Shown in pieces: positions 1 through 7,359 of a stretch of DNA of 21,885 bases. The DNA is from a virus. The DNA lies in IMG/VR virus record IMGVR_UViG_3300034375_010564, positions 1 through 21,885 of that record; one strand, 5' to 3'. The first letter of the stretch is position 1, and each line of letters begins with the position of its first letter. The translations under genes and the position numbers were made by a program. The notes under the pieces are model-generated. The model ran no database searches. It was given only the letters and a program-made list of their open reading frames with translations, and had not been told where the DNA came from.

Positions 1-1
1 T

Positions 2-1084
2 TCTCTTAATGCTAATACGACTGGTACACCTAATACAGCACTAGGTGGAATTGCATTACAAGATAACACTACAGGAAATGATAATACAGCAATAGGTTAT
101 GGTGCTTTAGCTGATAACACGACTGCAAGTGGTAACACAGCTTTAGGCAGAGAAGCATTAAGATTAAATGTCACTGGTGCTAGTAACACAGCACTAGGAA
201 GAAGTGCTTTATACAACAATACAGCATCTAATAATACCGCTGTTGGATTTTATGCACTTCAAGCTAATACAACTGGTGCAAGCAATACTGCATTAGGCTA
301 TAGAGCAGGTGAAGCAGTAACAACAAGTAGTGATGGTACTTATCTTGGTGCGTATGCAGGTGAAAGAGTTACTACTGGTGCAGGTAATGTCGCCATAGGT
401 CAAGCGTCTTTAAATTTTTGTACTAGTGGTAATAATAATGTTGCTATTGGTAAATCTTCTTTGTATGCAAGTACAACAAGCAGTAATTTAACTGGTGTTG
501 GTTATCAAACTTTAAATGCTAATACAACAGGAAATACTAATTCTGCTTTTGGTTATCAGTCTTTATTAATAGTGACCACTGGTACTCAAAACACTGGATT
601 AGGTGCATTTTCTGGTAGTAGTATAACAACAGGTACAAATAATACTTGTGTTGGATACAATGCTTTATCATCAACAAATACTGTATCAAATCAAATTACT
701 TTAGGTGATGCTTCTATTTCTAGTTTAAGATGTAATACAACAACGATTTCATCGTTATCAGACGCAAGAGATAAAACAAATATTGAAGATATACCTTTTG
801 GTATAGACTATATCAATTCTCTAAGACCTGTTAAGTTTGACTGGAATAGAAGGGATGGAAGTTTTGAAGGTAAAAAAGATTTTGGATTTATTGCACAAGA
901 ACTTGATTTAGTTCAAGAAAAATTTGGATTAGAAGATTATACAAGATTAGTATTAAAAGAAAATCCAGATAGATTAGAAGCTGATGTAATGAAAACTTAC
1001 CCAATTCTAATTAAAGCAATACAAGAATTATCAGCGAAAGTTGATACACTTCAAGAAGAAGTAAACACATTAAAAGGAGCATAA
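2..1084 (+). CDS. Tail fiber/spike with C-terminal S74 self-cleaving chaperone (5' partial)
   Basis: The frame is open from the window edge, so the N-terminal virion-attachment part is missing and 360 residues are visible. Residues 5-225 are about 13 copies of a 17-residue repeat of the form NTTG..NTALGY.AL, resembling the left-handed beta-roll heads of trimeric adhesins. A C-terminal domain follows with the SDARDK signature of the intramolecular chaperone of endosialidase family (Peptidase S74). Ser253-Asp254 is the expected self-cleavage site, which would release about 107 residues after trimer folding. The end, from about residue 335, is a heptad-like coiled coil. By family knowledge the protein binds the host surface and is trimeric. 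A downstream small gene follows by 1 base. No catalytic glycosidase domain is seen in the visible part. Family assignment is strong; receptor unknown. Confidence 0.88.
   Translation, partial: SLNANTTGTPNTALGGIALQDNTTGNDNTAIGYGALADNTTASGNTALGREALRLNVTGASNTALGRSALYNNTASNNTAVGFYALQANTTGASNTALGYRAGEAVTTSSDGTYLGAYAGERVTTGAGNVAIGQASLNFCTSGNNNVAIGKSSLYASTTSSNLTGVGYQTLNANTTGNTNSAFGYQSLLIVTTGTQNTGLGAFSGSSITTGTNNTCVGYNALSSTNTVSNQITLGDASISSLRCNTTTISSLSDARDKTNIEDIPFGIDYINSLRPVKFDWNRRDGSFEGKKDFGFIAQELDLVQEKFGLEDYTRLVLKENPDRLEADVMKTYPILIKAIQELSAKVDTLQEEVNTLKGA
14..673 (+). repeat. 51-bp coding tandem repeats in the fiber gene
   Basis: About 13 tandem units of 51 bp (17 codons) begin at 14, 65, 116, 167, 218, 266 and so on; the fifth is one codon shorter. 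The units share NTTG and ALG/AIG cores but are diverged in DNA, so this is an old protein-level repeat rather than a recent satellite. It encodes the stacked turns of the fiber shaft or head. Confidence 0.85.
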
Positions 1085-1085
1085 T

Positions 1086-1331
1086 ATGGAAAACGAAATA
1101 ACAGCCGAAGAAATCGCACAACATTACTCAGCGATGGGTGATAGTGTGGATTTAATCAATGGTATCATTGATGGTTCTCAAATGGCAGACGATACACAAG
1201 AAGATAAAAACGATTGTGTTGATCGCAATGTCCGCCACTTAGAGATTATGGTTGCTAAAGATTTCTGGACCAACGAAGATATGACAGCGAGCAACGCTGC
1301 GATCTCCGCGGGTAAGAACTACTTAGCATAA
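1086..1331 (+). CDS. Small acidic hypothetical phage protein (81 aa)
   Basis: The start is ATG at 1086, with the Shine-Dalgarno AAAGGAG inside the end of the fiber gene, so the two are probably translationally coupled. The product is 81 residues, acidic, probably helical, with no Cys motif, signal peptide or membrane segment. The position directly behind the tail fiber suggests a fiber assembly factor or a small structural protein, but nothing in the sequence proves this. I do not recognise the family. Confidence 0.75.
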   Translation: MENEITAEEIAQHYSAMGDSVDLINGIIDGSQMADDTQEDKNDCVDRNVRHLEIMVAKDFWTNEDMTASNAAISAGKNYLA

Positions 1332-1338
1332 TAGTGCG

Positions 1339-1374
1339 TTGACAAATCGTGTGGAATACCATACGATTTGTCAC
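1339..1374 (+). promoter_or_regulatory. Sigma70-like promoter embedded in a 15-bp hairpin
   Basis: A consensus -35 TTGACA (1339-1344) and a -10-like TACGAT (1362-1367) are separated by 17 bases. The same stretch is an inverted repeat: 1340-1354 pairs with 1359-1373 (one G-T pair) around a 4-base loop. No T-run follows, so it is not a canonical intrinsic terminator. It would serve the 1398 gene and the genes after it. The inverted repeat may be an operator or, in read-through RNA, a processing hairpin. Confidence 0.55.
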
Positions 1375-1397
1375 GTATTAAAAAGAAGGAGATAGAG

Positions 1398-1610
1398 ATG
1401 ATTACTATTGACGGAAAAACCTACGAAGAAAAAGATTTAAATGACCTACAAAAGACCGTGGTGAATATACTTGTACCTATTCTTAACCAACGAGATAATT
1501 TGTCGGTTCAATTGGATCAAACACAGGTTCTCATTAACCACTATATAAATGAATTCAAAAAGGTAACCCCTGCGGAAGAGCCCGCAAAAGAAGAAAAAAC
1601 AAAGAATTAG
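1398..1610 (+). CDS. Small conserved phage protein (70 aa, DUF6447-like)
   Basis: I chose ATG 1398 because AGAAGGAG lies just upstream; an in-frame TTG at 1368 would lie inside the hairpin promoter and lacks a good ribosome site. The N-terminus MITIDGKTYEEKDL resembles small phage proteins of the DUF6447 type, which carry a short beta segment followed by a helix. The middle is a probable coiled coil (about residues 20-55), and the tail is rich in Lys and Glu. The role is unknown. It is the first gene after the promoter candidate and precedes the tail stabilisation gene. Confidence 0.75.
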   Translation: MITIDGKTYEEKDLNDLQKTVVNILVPILNQRDNLSVQLDQTQVLINHYINEFKKVTPAEEPAKEEKTKN

Positions 1611-1660
1611 ACTTCGTTTACCTCTAGAATAAATTTTTAAAAGGTGGTACATTATGCGCT

Positions 1661-3520
1661 ATGCCACTAGGAAAATTACAATTTTTACCCGGAATCGATA
1701 AACAAGACACCGAATACGGTGCCGAAGGCAAGTGGATCGATTCCGACAACATCCGCTTTCGTTATGGCCTCCCGGAAAAAATAGGAGGTTGGGAATCTTT
1801 ACTTATTCAGCCGATGATTGGTGCGGCTCGCGATCAGCATACCTATGCTGATTTACAAGGCGAACAATTCTCCGCAATTGGAACGAATCGAAAAGTTTAT
1901 GTCTATTATAATGGTAGTGTCAATGACGTCACGCCCTTATCAACAACCCTTCCCGCTGCGTTTACCTTTACTTCGGGTACGACGATGGTGGAAGTTTTGG
2001 CAACATCGAACGGTAGTGATGTCGGCGACTTTGTTACTTTCTCTTCTGTATCCGGTGTTAGTGTTATTAACATCAATAACACGACCATGGAAAATGAATT
2101 TGAAATTATTGAACGTATTGATGCCGATAACTTTAAAGTTGATATTGCGGATTTAGGAGTCACTCCAGGAACCGTTACAACCGGTGGTACAGCGGCCGGA
2201 GCGGCCTTTCAAATTCCCGTTGGTGATGCTGTGTCGGCTTCTGGTTTTGGTTGGGGTGCAGGTCGTTGGGGTATTGGTACATGGAGTAGTCCAAGTCCCG
2301 CAATTAATATTAATAGTACTCGTGTGTGGCAACTGGATAACTTTGGTGAAGACTTAATTGCCACTTTGATTAATGGTAAAACATACACATTAGATACTTC
2401 TGTTTTTAAAAACAATTTAACAACCACGCGAATGACGGAGCTTACGAATGCGCCGGATCAAAGCAACTTTATGATTGTGTCGGCTCGCGATCGACATTTA
2501 GTTTTCTTAGGAACCGAAACCACACCCGGTTCTTCGTCTACCTTTGACCCGATGTCGGTGTTATTTGGTAATCAAGAATCGACAACTGATTTTACACCTA
2601 ATGGTATTAATACCGCCGGCTTCCAACGTTTATCCGATGGTAATGCGATTGTTACCGCAATGCGAACAAGAGGAGACGTTTTAATTCTCACCGATAACTC
2701 TGCGCATGCGATGCAATATGTGGGTCCTCCCTATACTTTTGGCTTTACTCAAATTGGTACAAACTGTGGTGCCATTGGTCCGCATGTGGCTATCGAAGCC
2801 GAAAACGTGGTGTATTGGATGTCCGATGGAACCTTCTTTATGTATGACGGTACTGTAAAAACACTACCTTGTACAGTTCAAGACTTTGTCTTTGATAATC
2901 TTAATTTAGGTCAACGTAATTCTATCTTTGCAGGAGTCAACTTAAAGTTTGGTGAAATCAATTGGTTCTATCCCGATTTAGAATCAATTTATATTAACCG
3001 TGTGGTAACCTATTCTTATCGAGAAAATGCATGGACCGTGGGTACTCTAAATCGAAGTACTTGGGTGGGTTCTGATGTATTTGATAAACCCTTTGCCACG
3101 GAGTATTTACCGTCTTCCACGGCCAACGCAACGCCGACCGTGATTGGTGTCACTCCTGGTCGCTCGCAGCTCTATGAACACGAAACGGGAACCGATGCCA
3201 ATGGCTCCGCCATGACTTCTTATATTGAATCCGGCGATGTAGAGATTGTCGAAGGAGGAGATGATATTATGTTTGTTCGACGATATATTCCTGATTACAA
3301 AAATTTAGCCGGAAGTGTGGATATGACTTTTAAAGTGAGACAATACCCTGGTGGGATTCAAACCACGGCTTCTAATGCTACTGTTTATTCCACAACCACG
3401 AAAGTCGATACACGTATCCGCGGTCGACAAGTCGCGATTAAAATTGAAAGTGATGCAGTGGGAGATAACTGGCGATACGGAACACTGCGATTAGATGCCC
3501 AACCGGATGGTAAGAGATAA
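1661..3520 (+). CDS. P22 gp10-like phage stabilisation (tail accessory) protein
   Basis: The 619-residue product starts with a pattern (FLPGIDKQDTEYGAEGKW, then FRYGLPEKIGGW) that I recognise from the phage stabilisation family typified by P22 gp10, a tail hub/needle-adaptor protein. By family knowledge it plugs the portal after DNA packaging and joins the tail needle or fibers. Most of the chain is beta-rich with many Gly, Thr and Asn, as expected for a propeller-like tail protein. No signal peptide or membrane segment is seen. The start is ATG 1661, but AAGGTGG is 13 bases away and an out-of-frame ATG at 1654 is better spaced. The stop overlaps the next ATG (TAATG). CG-rich codons (TCG, ACG, CGC) are commoner than in the fiber gene. 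Confidence 0.8.
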   Translation: MPLGKLQFLPGIDKQDTEYGAEGKWIDSDNIRFRYGLPEKIGGWESLLIQPMIGAARDQHTYADLQGEQFSAIGTNRKVYVYYNGSVNDVTPLSTTLPAAFTFTSGTTMVEVLATSNGSDVGDFVTFSSVSGVSVININNTTMENEFEIIERIDADNFKVDIADLGVTPGTVTTGGTAAGAAFQIPVGDAVSASGFGWGAGRWGIGTWSSPSPAININSTRVWQLDNFGEDLIATLINGKTYTLDTSVFKNNLTTTRMTELTNAPDQSNFMIVSARDRHLVFLGTETTPGSSSTFDPMSVLFGNQESTTDFTPNGINTAGFQRLSDGNAIVTAMRTRGDVLILTDNSAHAMQYVGPPYTFGFTQIGTNCGAIGPHVAIEAENVVYWMSDGTFFMYDGTVKTLPCTVQDFVFDNLNLGQRNSIFAGVNLKFGEINWFYPDLESIYINRVVTYSYRENAWTVGTLNRSTWVGSDVFDKPFATEYLPSSTANATPTVIGVTPGRSQLYEHETGTDANGSAMTSYIESGDVEIVEGGDDIMFVRRYIPDYKNLAGSVDMTFKVRQYPGGIQTTASNATVYSTTTKVDTRIRGRQVAIKIESDAVGDNWRYGTLRLDAQPDGKR

Positions 3521-3693
3521 TGACTAAGATTAATACACCTCGACTCACGGATGCTCCTGTTGAATATCAACAAGGACAAATTGATCAAGTTATTCGAACG
3601 ATTGAATTAATTATTCGACAATTAAATACAACCTATACAAAAGAAACAGAAAACCGAGCCGAGTCTTTTGCTTGGTATAATGCGAGGTATTAA
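3520..3693 (+). CDS. 57-aa hypothetical protein between structural genes
   Basis: ATG at 3520 overlaps the stop of the stabilisation gene (TAATG), and its own TAA at 3691-3693 overlaps the ATG of the next gene in the same way. The 57-residue product begins MTKINTPRLTDAPVEYQQGQ, then has a helical stretch (IDQVIRTIELIIRQLNTTYTK, about residues 21-41) and ends in AWYNARY. Length, coupling at both ends and an amphipathic helix support a real gene. It may be a small oligomerising tail or head component; the function is not visible. Confidence 0.8.
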   Translation: MTKINTPRLTDAPVEYQQGQIDQVIRTIELIIRQLNTTYTKETENRAESFAWYNARY

Positions 3694-4469
3694 TGGCCAC
3701 TTGTAATAATGTCAATCCTGTAACAGGTGGAAGTACGGTTGATGATATTCCTTTTTACCTAGCTATACAGCAAGGTAAAGTTCCTGGTTACTCGATGATT
3801 AATAAATTTGGATATAATTCTAGTATTGGTTCAGGTGCTTTTGAAACAATTTGGGAAACAGGAAACAACTATCCTTGGCAAACAGCTCAAGCTACTCTTG
3901 ATGTAGTCAGTGATAATGCTAATGATGATGTAGTAGGAACAGCTGCAAGAACTTTAAGAATACAAGGACTTGATTCTTCTTATGCTCTTGTAGAAGAAAC
4001 TGTTGACTTGGATGGTACAAACACAGTTACTACGACACAACAGTTTTTACGAGTTTTTAGAATGTCCGTAGAGACAGCAGGATCTTTTGGAAATAATGAA
4101 GGTACAATTACAGTTACTTATACAGGGGGAGTTGATGTAGCAGCAACTATATCTCCCGGCAATGGTCAAACTTTAATGTGTTTATATACCATACCCGCAG
4201 GTTATACTGGTTATTTATTATCAATGAATATATCGTCTGGTAAAGACCAAGAAATGGATTTTAAATTTATACAAAGAGATAATAGTATTGCTAACGCAGC
4301 ATTTCAAACAAAGCAATTTTTAAATGTTAGAGGTGGACAGACAACTGTTATCTTTAATGCAATTAATGTAATACCTCAAAAGTCAGATATTTATGTTTCT
4401 GGAAAAGCAAGTTCTACCTCTTCCTCTTCTGCATCTTTTGATTTATTATTAGTACAGGATGGGTATTAA
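3693..4469 (+). CDS. Predicted virion structural protein (decoration or fiber-like)
   Basis: The product is 258 residues, beta-rich and dominated by Thr, Ser, Gly and Asn. It begins with a segment containing KVPGYSMINKFGYN and FETIWETG, followed by GTAARTLRIQGLDSSY and LMCLYTIPAGYTGYLLS. I recognise this arrangement from virion structural proteins of marine phages (pelagiphages and cyanophages), where it is usually annotated as a structural or capsid fiber protein. No transmembrane or signal segment is seen. It is coupled to both neighbours through TAATG overlaps. Low-complexity TSSSSA near the C-terminus may be a linker. A decoration role is inferred. Confidence 0.65.
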   Translation: MATCNNVNPVTGGSTVDDIPFYLAIQQGKVPGYSMINKFGYNSSIGSGAFETIWETGNNYPWQTAQATLDVVSDNANDDVVGTAARTLRIQGLDSSYALVEETVDLDGTNTVTTTQQFLRVFRMSVETAGSFGNNEGTITVTYTGGVDVAATISPGNGQTLMCLYTIPAGYTGYLLSMNISSGKDQEMDFKFIQRDNSIANAAFQTKQFLNVRGGQTTVIFNAINVIPQKSDIYVSGKASSTSSSSASFDLLLVQDGY

Positions 4470-4795
4470 TGTCTAATATTTACGCAAATGCTTTTTATGT
4501 ACCGAGTACCACAGCTCAAACGACGACTTATACTTGTAATGGTACGGCGCGTGCGATTGTTCAAAATATTCAAATAACCAATGAAGGCGGAAGTAAAAAT
4601 GTCAAAGTTTATGTTTATGATAGTTCTACTTCCAGTACGAATACGATTGCTTTTGCTTCTATTTCGGGTCCGACAATTTGTAATCTTGCAAAAGGCCCCA
4701 TTATATTAGAAGAAAATGATGCTTTATTAATTGATACTACATCAACAACAAACTTATCAGGTGTTATTTCTATACTTGAAGTTAATCGAGATTAA
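4469..4795 (+). CDS. Small beta-rich structural protein candidate (108 aa)
   Basis: The start ATG overlaps the previous stop (TAATG). The 108-residue chain alternates short hydrophobic strands with Ser/Thr/Asn turns (VKVYVYDSSTSSTNTIAF, ALLIDTTSTTNLSGVISILE), which looks like a small beta-sandwich. Such proteins sit beside tail or head decoration genes in marine podoviruses. No catalytic motif is visible. It could be a head decoration or tail-tip component; I cannot choose between them. Confidence 0.65.
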   Translation: MSNIYANAFYVPSTTAQTTTYTCNGTARAIVQNIQITNEGGSKNVKVYVYDSSTSSTNTIAFASISGPTICNLAKGPIILEENDALLIDTTSTTNLSGVISILEVNRD

Positions 4796-4809
4796 GGATA
4801 TAAATACGT

Positions 4810-5067
4810 ATGCCTATTAAGAAAGAAGGTGGAGTTATTGGAACAACAACTGTCAATGGACAAGAAGTTCCTATTGTTTCTGTGCCGACAGAAATTACAC
4901 TCAAGAACCTTAAAACAAATTTAGAATATGAATCAGAAGAAGCTGCTGACGCCGATATTGCAGATCCCAACACTGATACAACCGACGCAGACGTTCAACG
5001 AAACGTTAAAGTCAAAGTTGCGCAATTAGTGGATTTGATAGGAATGTCCGGCAGAACTGATGAATAA
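4810..5067 (+). CDS. Acidic hypothetical protein (85 aa)
   Basis: The ATG at 4810 is preceded by TAAGGA about 11 bases upstream. The first 40 residues look like a small beta unit (GGVIGTTTVNGQEVPIVSVP); the middle is very acidic (ESEEAADADIADPNTDTTDAD), and a short helix (KVKVAQLVDLIGM) ends the chain. The family is not recognised. The gene closes the run of small structural genes and overlaps the methyltransferase start by 8 bases, so it is probably translated with the modification cassette. Confidence 0.65.
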   Translation: MPIKKEGGVIGTTTVNGQEVPIVSVPTEITLKNLKTNLEYESEEAADADIADPNTDTTDADVQRNVKVKVAQLVDLIGMSGRTDE

Positions 5068-5677
5068 CCATTACAAAAGACTCACCGCATATAAAAAATT
5101 AGGTTTTATCCCTGGGAACATTTTAGATATTGGTGCCTATGAAGGTACATGGACTAAAATGGTTCGAGATGTTTATCCTACCGCCAGTGTCATTATGGTT
5201 GAGGCTAATGAAGATAAAAGAGAAATATTAGAAAAAGTAGGACCAACGAAAATTGCTTTATTAAGTAATATCGAAGGCAAAGAAGTTGATTATCATCGTT
5301 GTCAAACAGGCATTGAAACAGGCAATGGTGTTTATAAAGAGAATACAAAATTTGATTTTGTGCCGGAAAAGAGAACAACCACCACTTTAAAAAATGTATT
5401 TCCAAGTGAACCTACCTTTGATTTGATTAAATTAGATGTGCAAGGTTCGGAAATGGATATTATCAAAGGGGGATTAGATATCTTTCGTAAAGCACAAACA
5501 GTTTTAATGGAATTACAAACGGTCGAATATAACATTGGAGCTCCGATGGCTCACGAGATGATTGTCTTTATGGACAAACTCGGTTTCGACTTTATTGATG
5601 TTTTTGAATTAATGTACAATGAACACCATCAACTCATTCAGTTAGATGGATTTTTTAGGAATCGAAATGTTACCTAA
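5060..5677 (+). CDS. FkbM-family SAM-dependent methyltransferase
   Basis: The 205-residue protein has the Rossmann methyltransferase motif I DIGAYEG (residues 23-29), an acidic end of strand 2 (VEAN, 47-50) and the FkbM hallmark KLDVQGSE (124-131) followed by IIKGG. Family members transfer methyl groups from SAM, mostly to hydroxyls of sugars or small acceptors. The length suits the FkbM domain alone, without a signal peptide, so it acts in the cytoplasm. The start overlaps the previous gene by 8 bases, and the end overlaps the glycosyltransferase by 32. The neighbouring glycosyltransferases suggest a glycan as substrate, on a virion protein or on the host envelope; that is inference. Confidence 0.88.
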   Translation: MNNHYKRLTAYKKLGFIPGNILDIGAYEGTWTKMVRDVYPTASVIMVEANEDKREILEKVGPTKIALLSNIEGKEVDYHRCQTGIETGNGVYKENTKFDFVPEKRTTTTLKNVFPSEPTFDLIKLDVQGSEMDIIKGGLDIFRKAQTVLMELQTVEYNIGAPMAHEMIVFMDKLGFDFIDVFELMYNEHHQLIQLDGFFRNRNVT

Positions 5678-6587
5678 AGGCGGAACAGAAATACTCAAAG
5701 ATAGTTTATCTTCTCGAATAGAGCCTACGCTCTTAGAAGATGTTAATTTAATTACTTCTATTTGTCATCCTAGTCTTATTCAAAAGGATAAGATTAATGT
5801 GGTATGGCAACATTTAAGCTACGACCAACCGAATGTACAATATATGCAGGACCGACGCTATGTGGATTCTGTTGACTATTTTGTCTATGTGAGTCATTGG
5901 CAATATAATCGTTTTCGAGAACGCTATCAAATACCGGAACATAAATCCGTCGTCATTAAGAATGCCATTGAACCAATGGTCTTAACCGATTTTCCCTCGC
6001 ACCAAGACAAACTCCGCCTTATTTACACATCCACCCCTTGGCGGGGTTTGTCAATCCTCGTTCGAGTCATTGAAATACTAAATGACTTGCGCGATGATTT
6101 TGAATGTGATATTTACTCTTCCACAAAAATCTACGGAAAAGATTTTGAAAAAACCGAGGGAGATAAATTTGAACCACTTTTTAAAAAATGTAAGCAAACA
6201 CGCAATATTAATTACCATGGATATGCATCGAACTACGACGTTCGAGAAGCGGTTGGTAAAGCTCATCTTTTGGCGTACCCTTCAATCTTTGAAGAAACAT
6301 CTTGCTTATCAGCCCTCGAAGCATTATATGCGGGGTGTAAAGTTGTCACCACCAACTATGGAGCGCTGACCGAGACTTGCGGTGATTTTGCTGATTACAC
6401 AGAATTTGAACCTAATCATGAAGCTTTAGCCCAACGCTACGCAGCTTCTCTTAATAGTGCCATGGATACTATTTTATTAGGGGACCATGACTATGAAACT
6501 CAAAGAAAGCATTACGATAAATACTGGACTTGGGAAACTCGTAAAGAAGAATGGATAGACTTTTTAGATTTAATAAAGGAGAAATAA
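5646..6587 (+). CDS. GT4-like (GT-B) glycosyltransferase
   Basis: The 313-residue protein starts with a GGTE loop (residues 12-15) typical of GT4-type enzymes, has a YVSHWQ segment after the first Rossmann half (about residue 80), a second half starting near RLIYTSTPWRGL, and the donor-binding EX7E pair Glu217/Glu225 in YPSIFEETSCLSALEA. It should transfer a nucleotide-activated sugar in the cytoplasm. Similar phage enzymes start with a very short strand before GG, which supports ATG 5646; ATG 5667 has the nearer AGGA site and stays possible. It overlaps the methyltransferase gene and abuts the next glycosyltransferase. Acceptor unknown. Confidence 0.87.
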   Translation: MDFLGIEMLPKGGTEILKDSLSSRIEPTLLEDVNLITSICHPSLIQKDKINVVWQHLSYDQPNVQYMQDRRYVDSVDYFVYVSHWQYNRFRERYQIPEHKSVVIKNAIEPMVLTDFPSHQDKLRLIYTSTPWRGLSILVRVIEILNDLRDDFECDIYSSTKIYGKDFEKTEGDKFEPLFKKCKQTRNINYHGYASNYDVREAVGKAHLLAYPSIFEETSCLSALEALYAGCKVVTTNYGALTETCGDFADYTEFEPNHEALAQRYAASLNSAMDTILLGDHDYETQRKHYDKYWTWETRKEEWIDFLDLIKEK

Positions 6588-7352
6588 ATGCCAAAAAAGA
6601 AGGAAACAACAAAAGAGAAGAAGCACATTAAAATATTTATTGCGACACCGGCCTATGGCCACCAGGTCACCACGACCTATATGAATAGTATGATGAAATT
6701 AATCGGGCATAAAGACCCCGATATTTCTTTTACCACGATGATTCATTTGCAATCAGGAATGGCTTTGATTACCCAAGCAAGAAACAATTGTGTAGCTACC
6801 TTTATGGAAACTGATTGTGATAAAATGCTTTTTATTGATTCTGATATTGGATTTGACCCCGAAGCCGTGGTTCGCTTAGCAAAAAAAGATGTGGATGTGG
6901 CACTCACTCCTTATCCAGTGAAAGGCTATGGAAAGAATGGGGGATTACAGTTTATTGTTCACTTTAAAGAGAAAGATAAAGTCGAAGTCGAAGATGATGG
7001 ATTCTTAGAAATTAAAGCCGGACCGACCGGATTTATGATGATTGACCGAAAGGTCTTTGAAAAAATGGCTAAACACTACCCTGAAAAGAAGTGTGTCAAT
7101 ACTCAATTAGTGGGTAATACAGTCATCAAAATGAAGACTTTTTGGTATACTTTCTTTGATACTGATGTCCACCCGGAACACGGATATTTAGGCGAAGATA
7201 TCGCTTTTTGTAACCTCTGGACCAAAATGGGCGGTAAAATCTATGCGGATGCAGAGACAGCTCTTACCCACTACGGAGGCCATGGTTATAAAGGTAATTT
7301 ACAGATGATGTTTCATCCTTTAGAAGTTGACGAAGAGGAAGAAAAGAAGTAA
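6588..7352 (+). CDS. GT-A-fold glycosyltransferase
   Basis: The 254-residue protein has a Lys-rich start (residues 1-13), then a Rossmann-like strand KIFIATPAYG, a segment RNNCVATFMETDCDKMLFIDSD with the metal-binding DSD at 84-86, a GPTGFMMIDRKVFE acceptor-site region and the catalytic-type GED at 202-204, followed by THYGGH. This is the layout of GT2/Anp1-like GT-A enzymes. ATG directly follows the previous stop, with GGAG upstream. A second sugar transferase next to a GT4 enzyme implies a chain of at least two sugar additions. The acidic-basic tail (EVDEEEEKK) is unstructured. Confidence 0.82.
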   Translation: MPKKKETTKEKKHIKIFIATPAYGHQVTTTYMNSMMKLIGHKDPDISFTTMIHLQSGMALITQARNNCVATFMETDCDKMLFIDSDIGFDPEAVVRLAKKDVDVALTPYPVKGYGKNGGLQFIVHFKEKDKVEVEDDGFLEIKAGPTGFMMIDRKVFEKMAKHYPEKKCVNTQLVGNTVIKMKTFWYTFFDTDVHPEHGYLGEDIAFCNLWTKMGGKIYADAETALTHYGGHGYKGNLQMMFHPLEVDEEEEKK

Positions 7353-7359
7353 ATTATGT

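Noticed and set aside
2-673. 51-base periodicity resembling a repeat array
   Set aside because: The units are diverged, contiguous and in one open frame; there are no identical repeats with unique spacers, so it is not a CRISPR array.
1340-1373. Hairpin considered as an intrinsic terminator of the fiber transcript
   Set aside because: No T-run follows on either strand, and a consensus -35/-10 pair lies in it, so I call it a promoter/hairpin.
6030-6055. Short GC hairpin (ACCCC...GGGGT) in the GT4 gene
   Set aside because: It is a short stem inside a well-supported coding region, with no sign of function.
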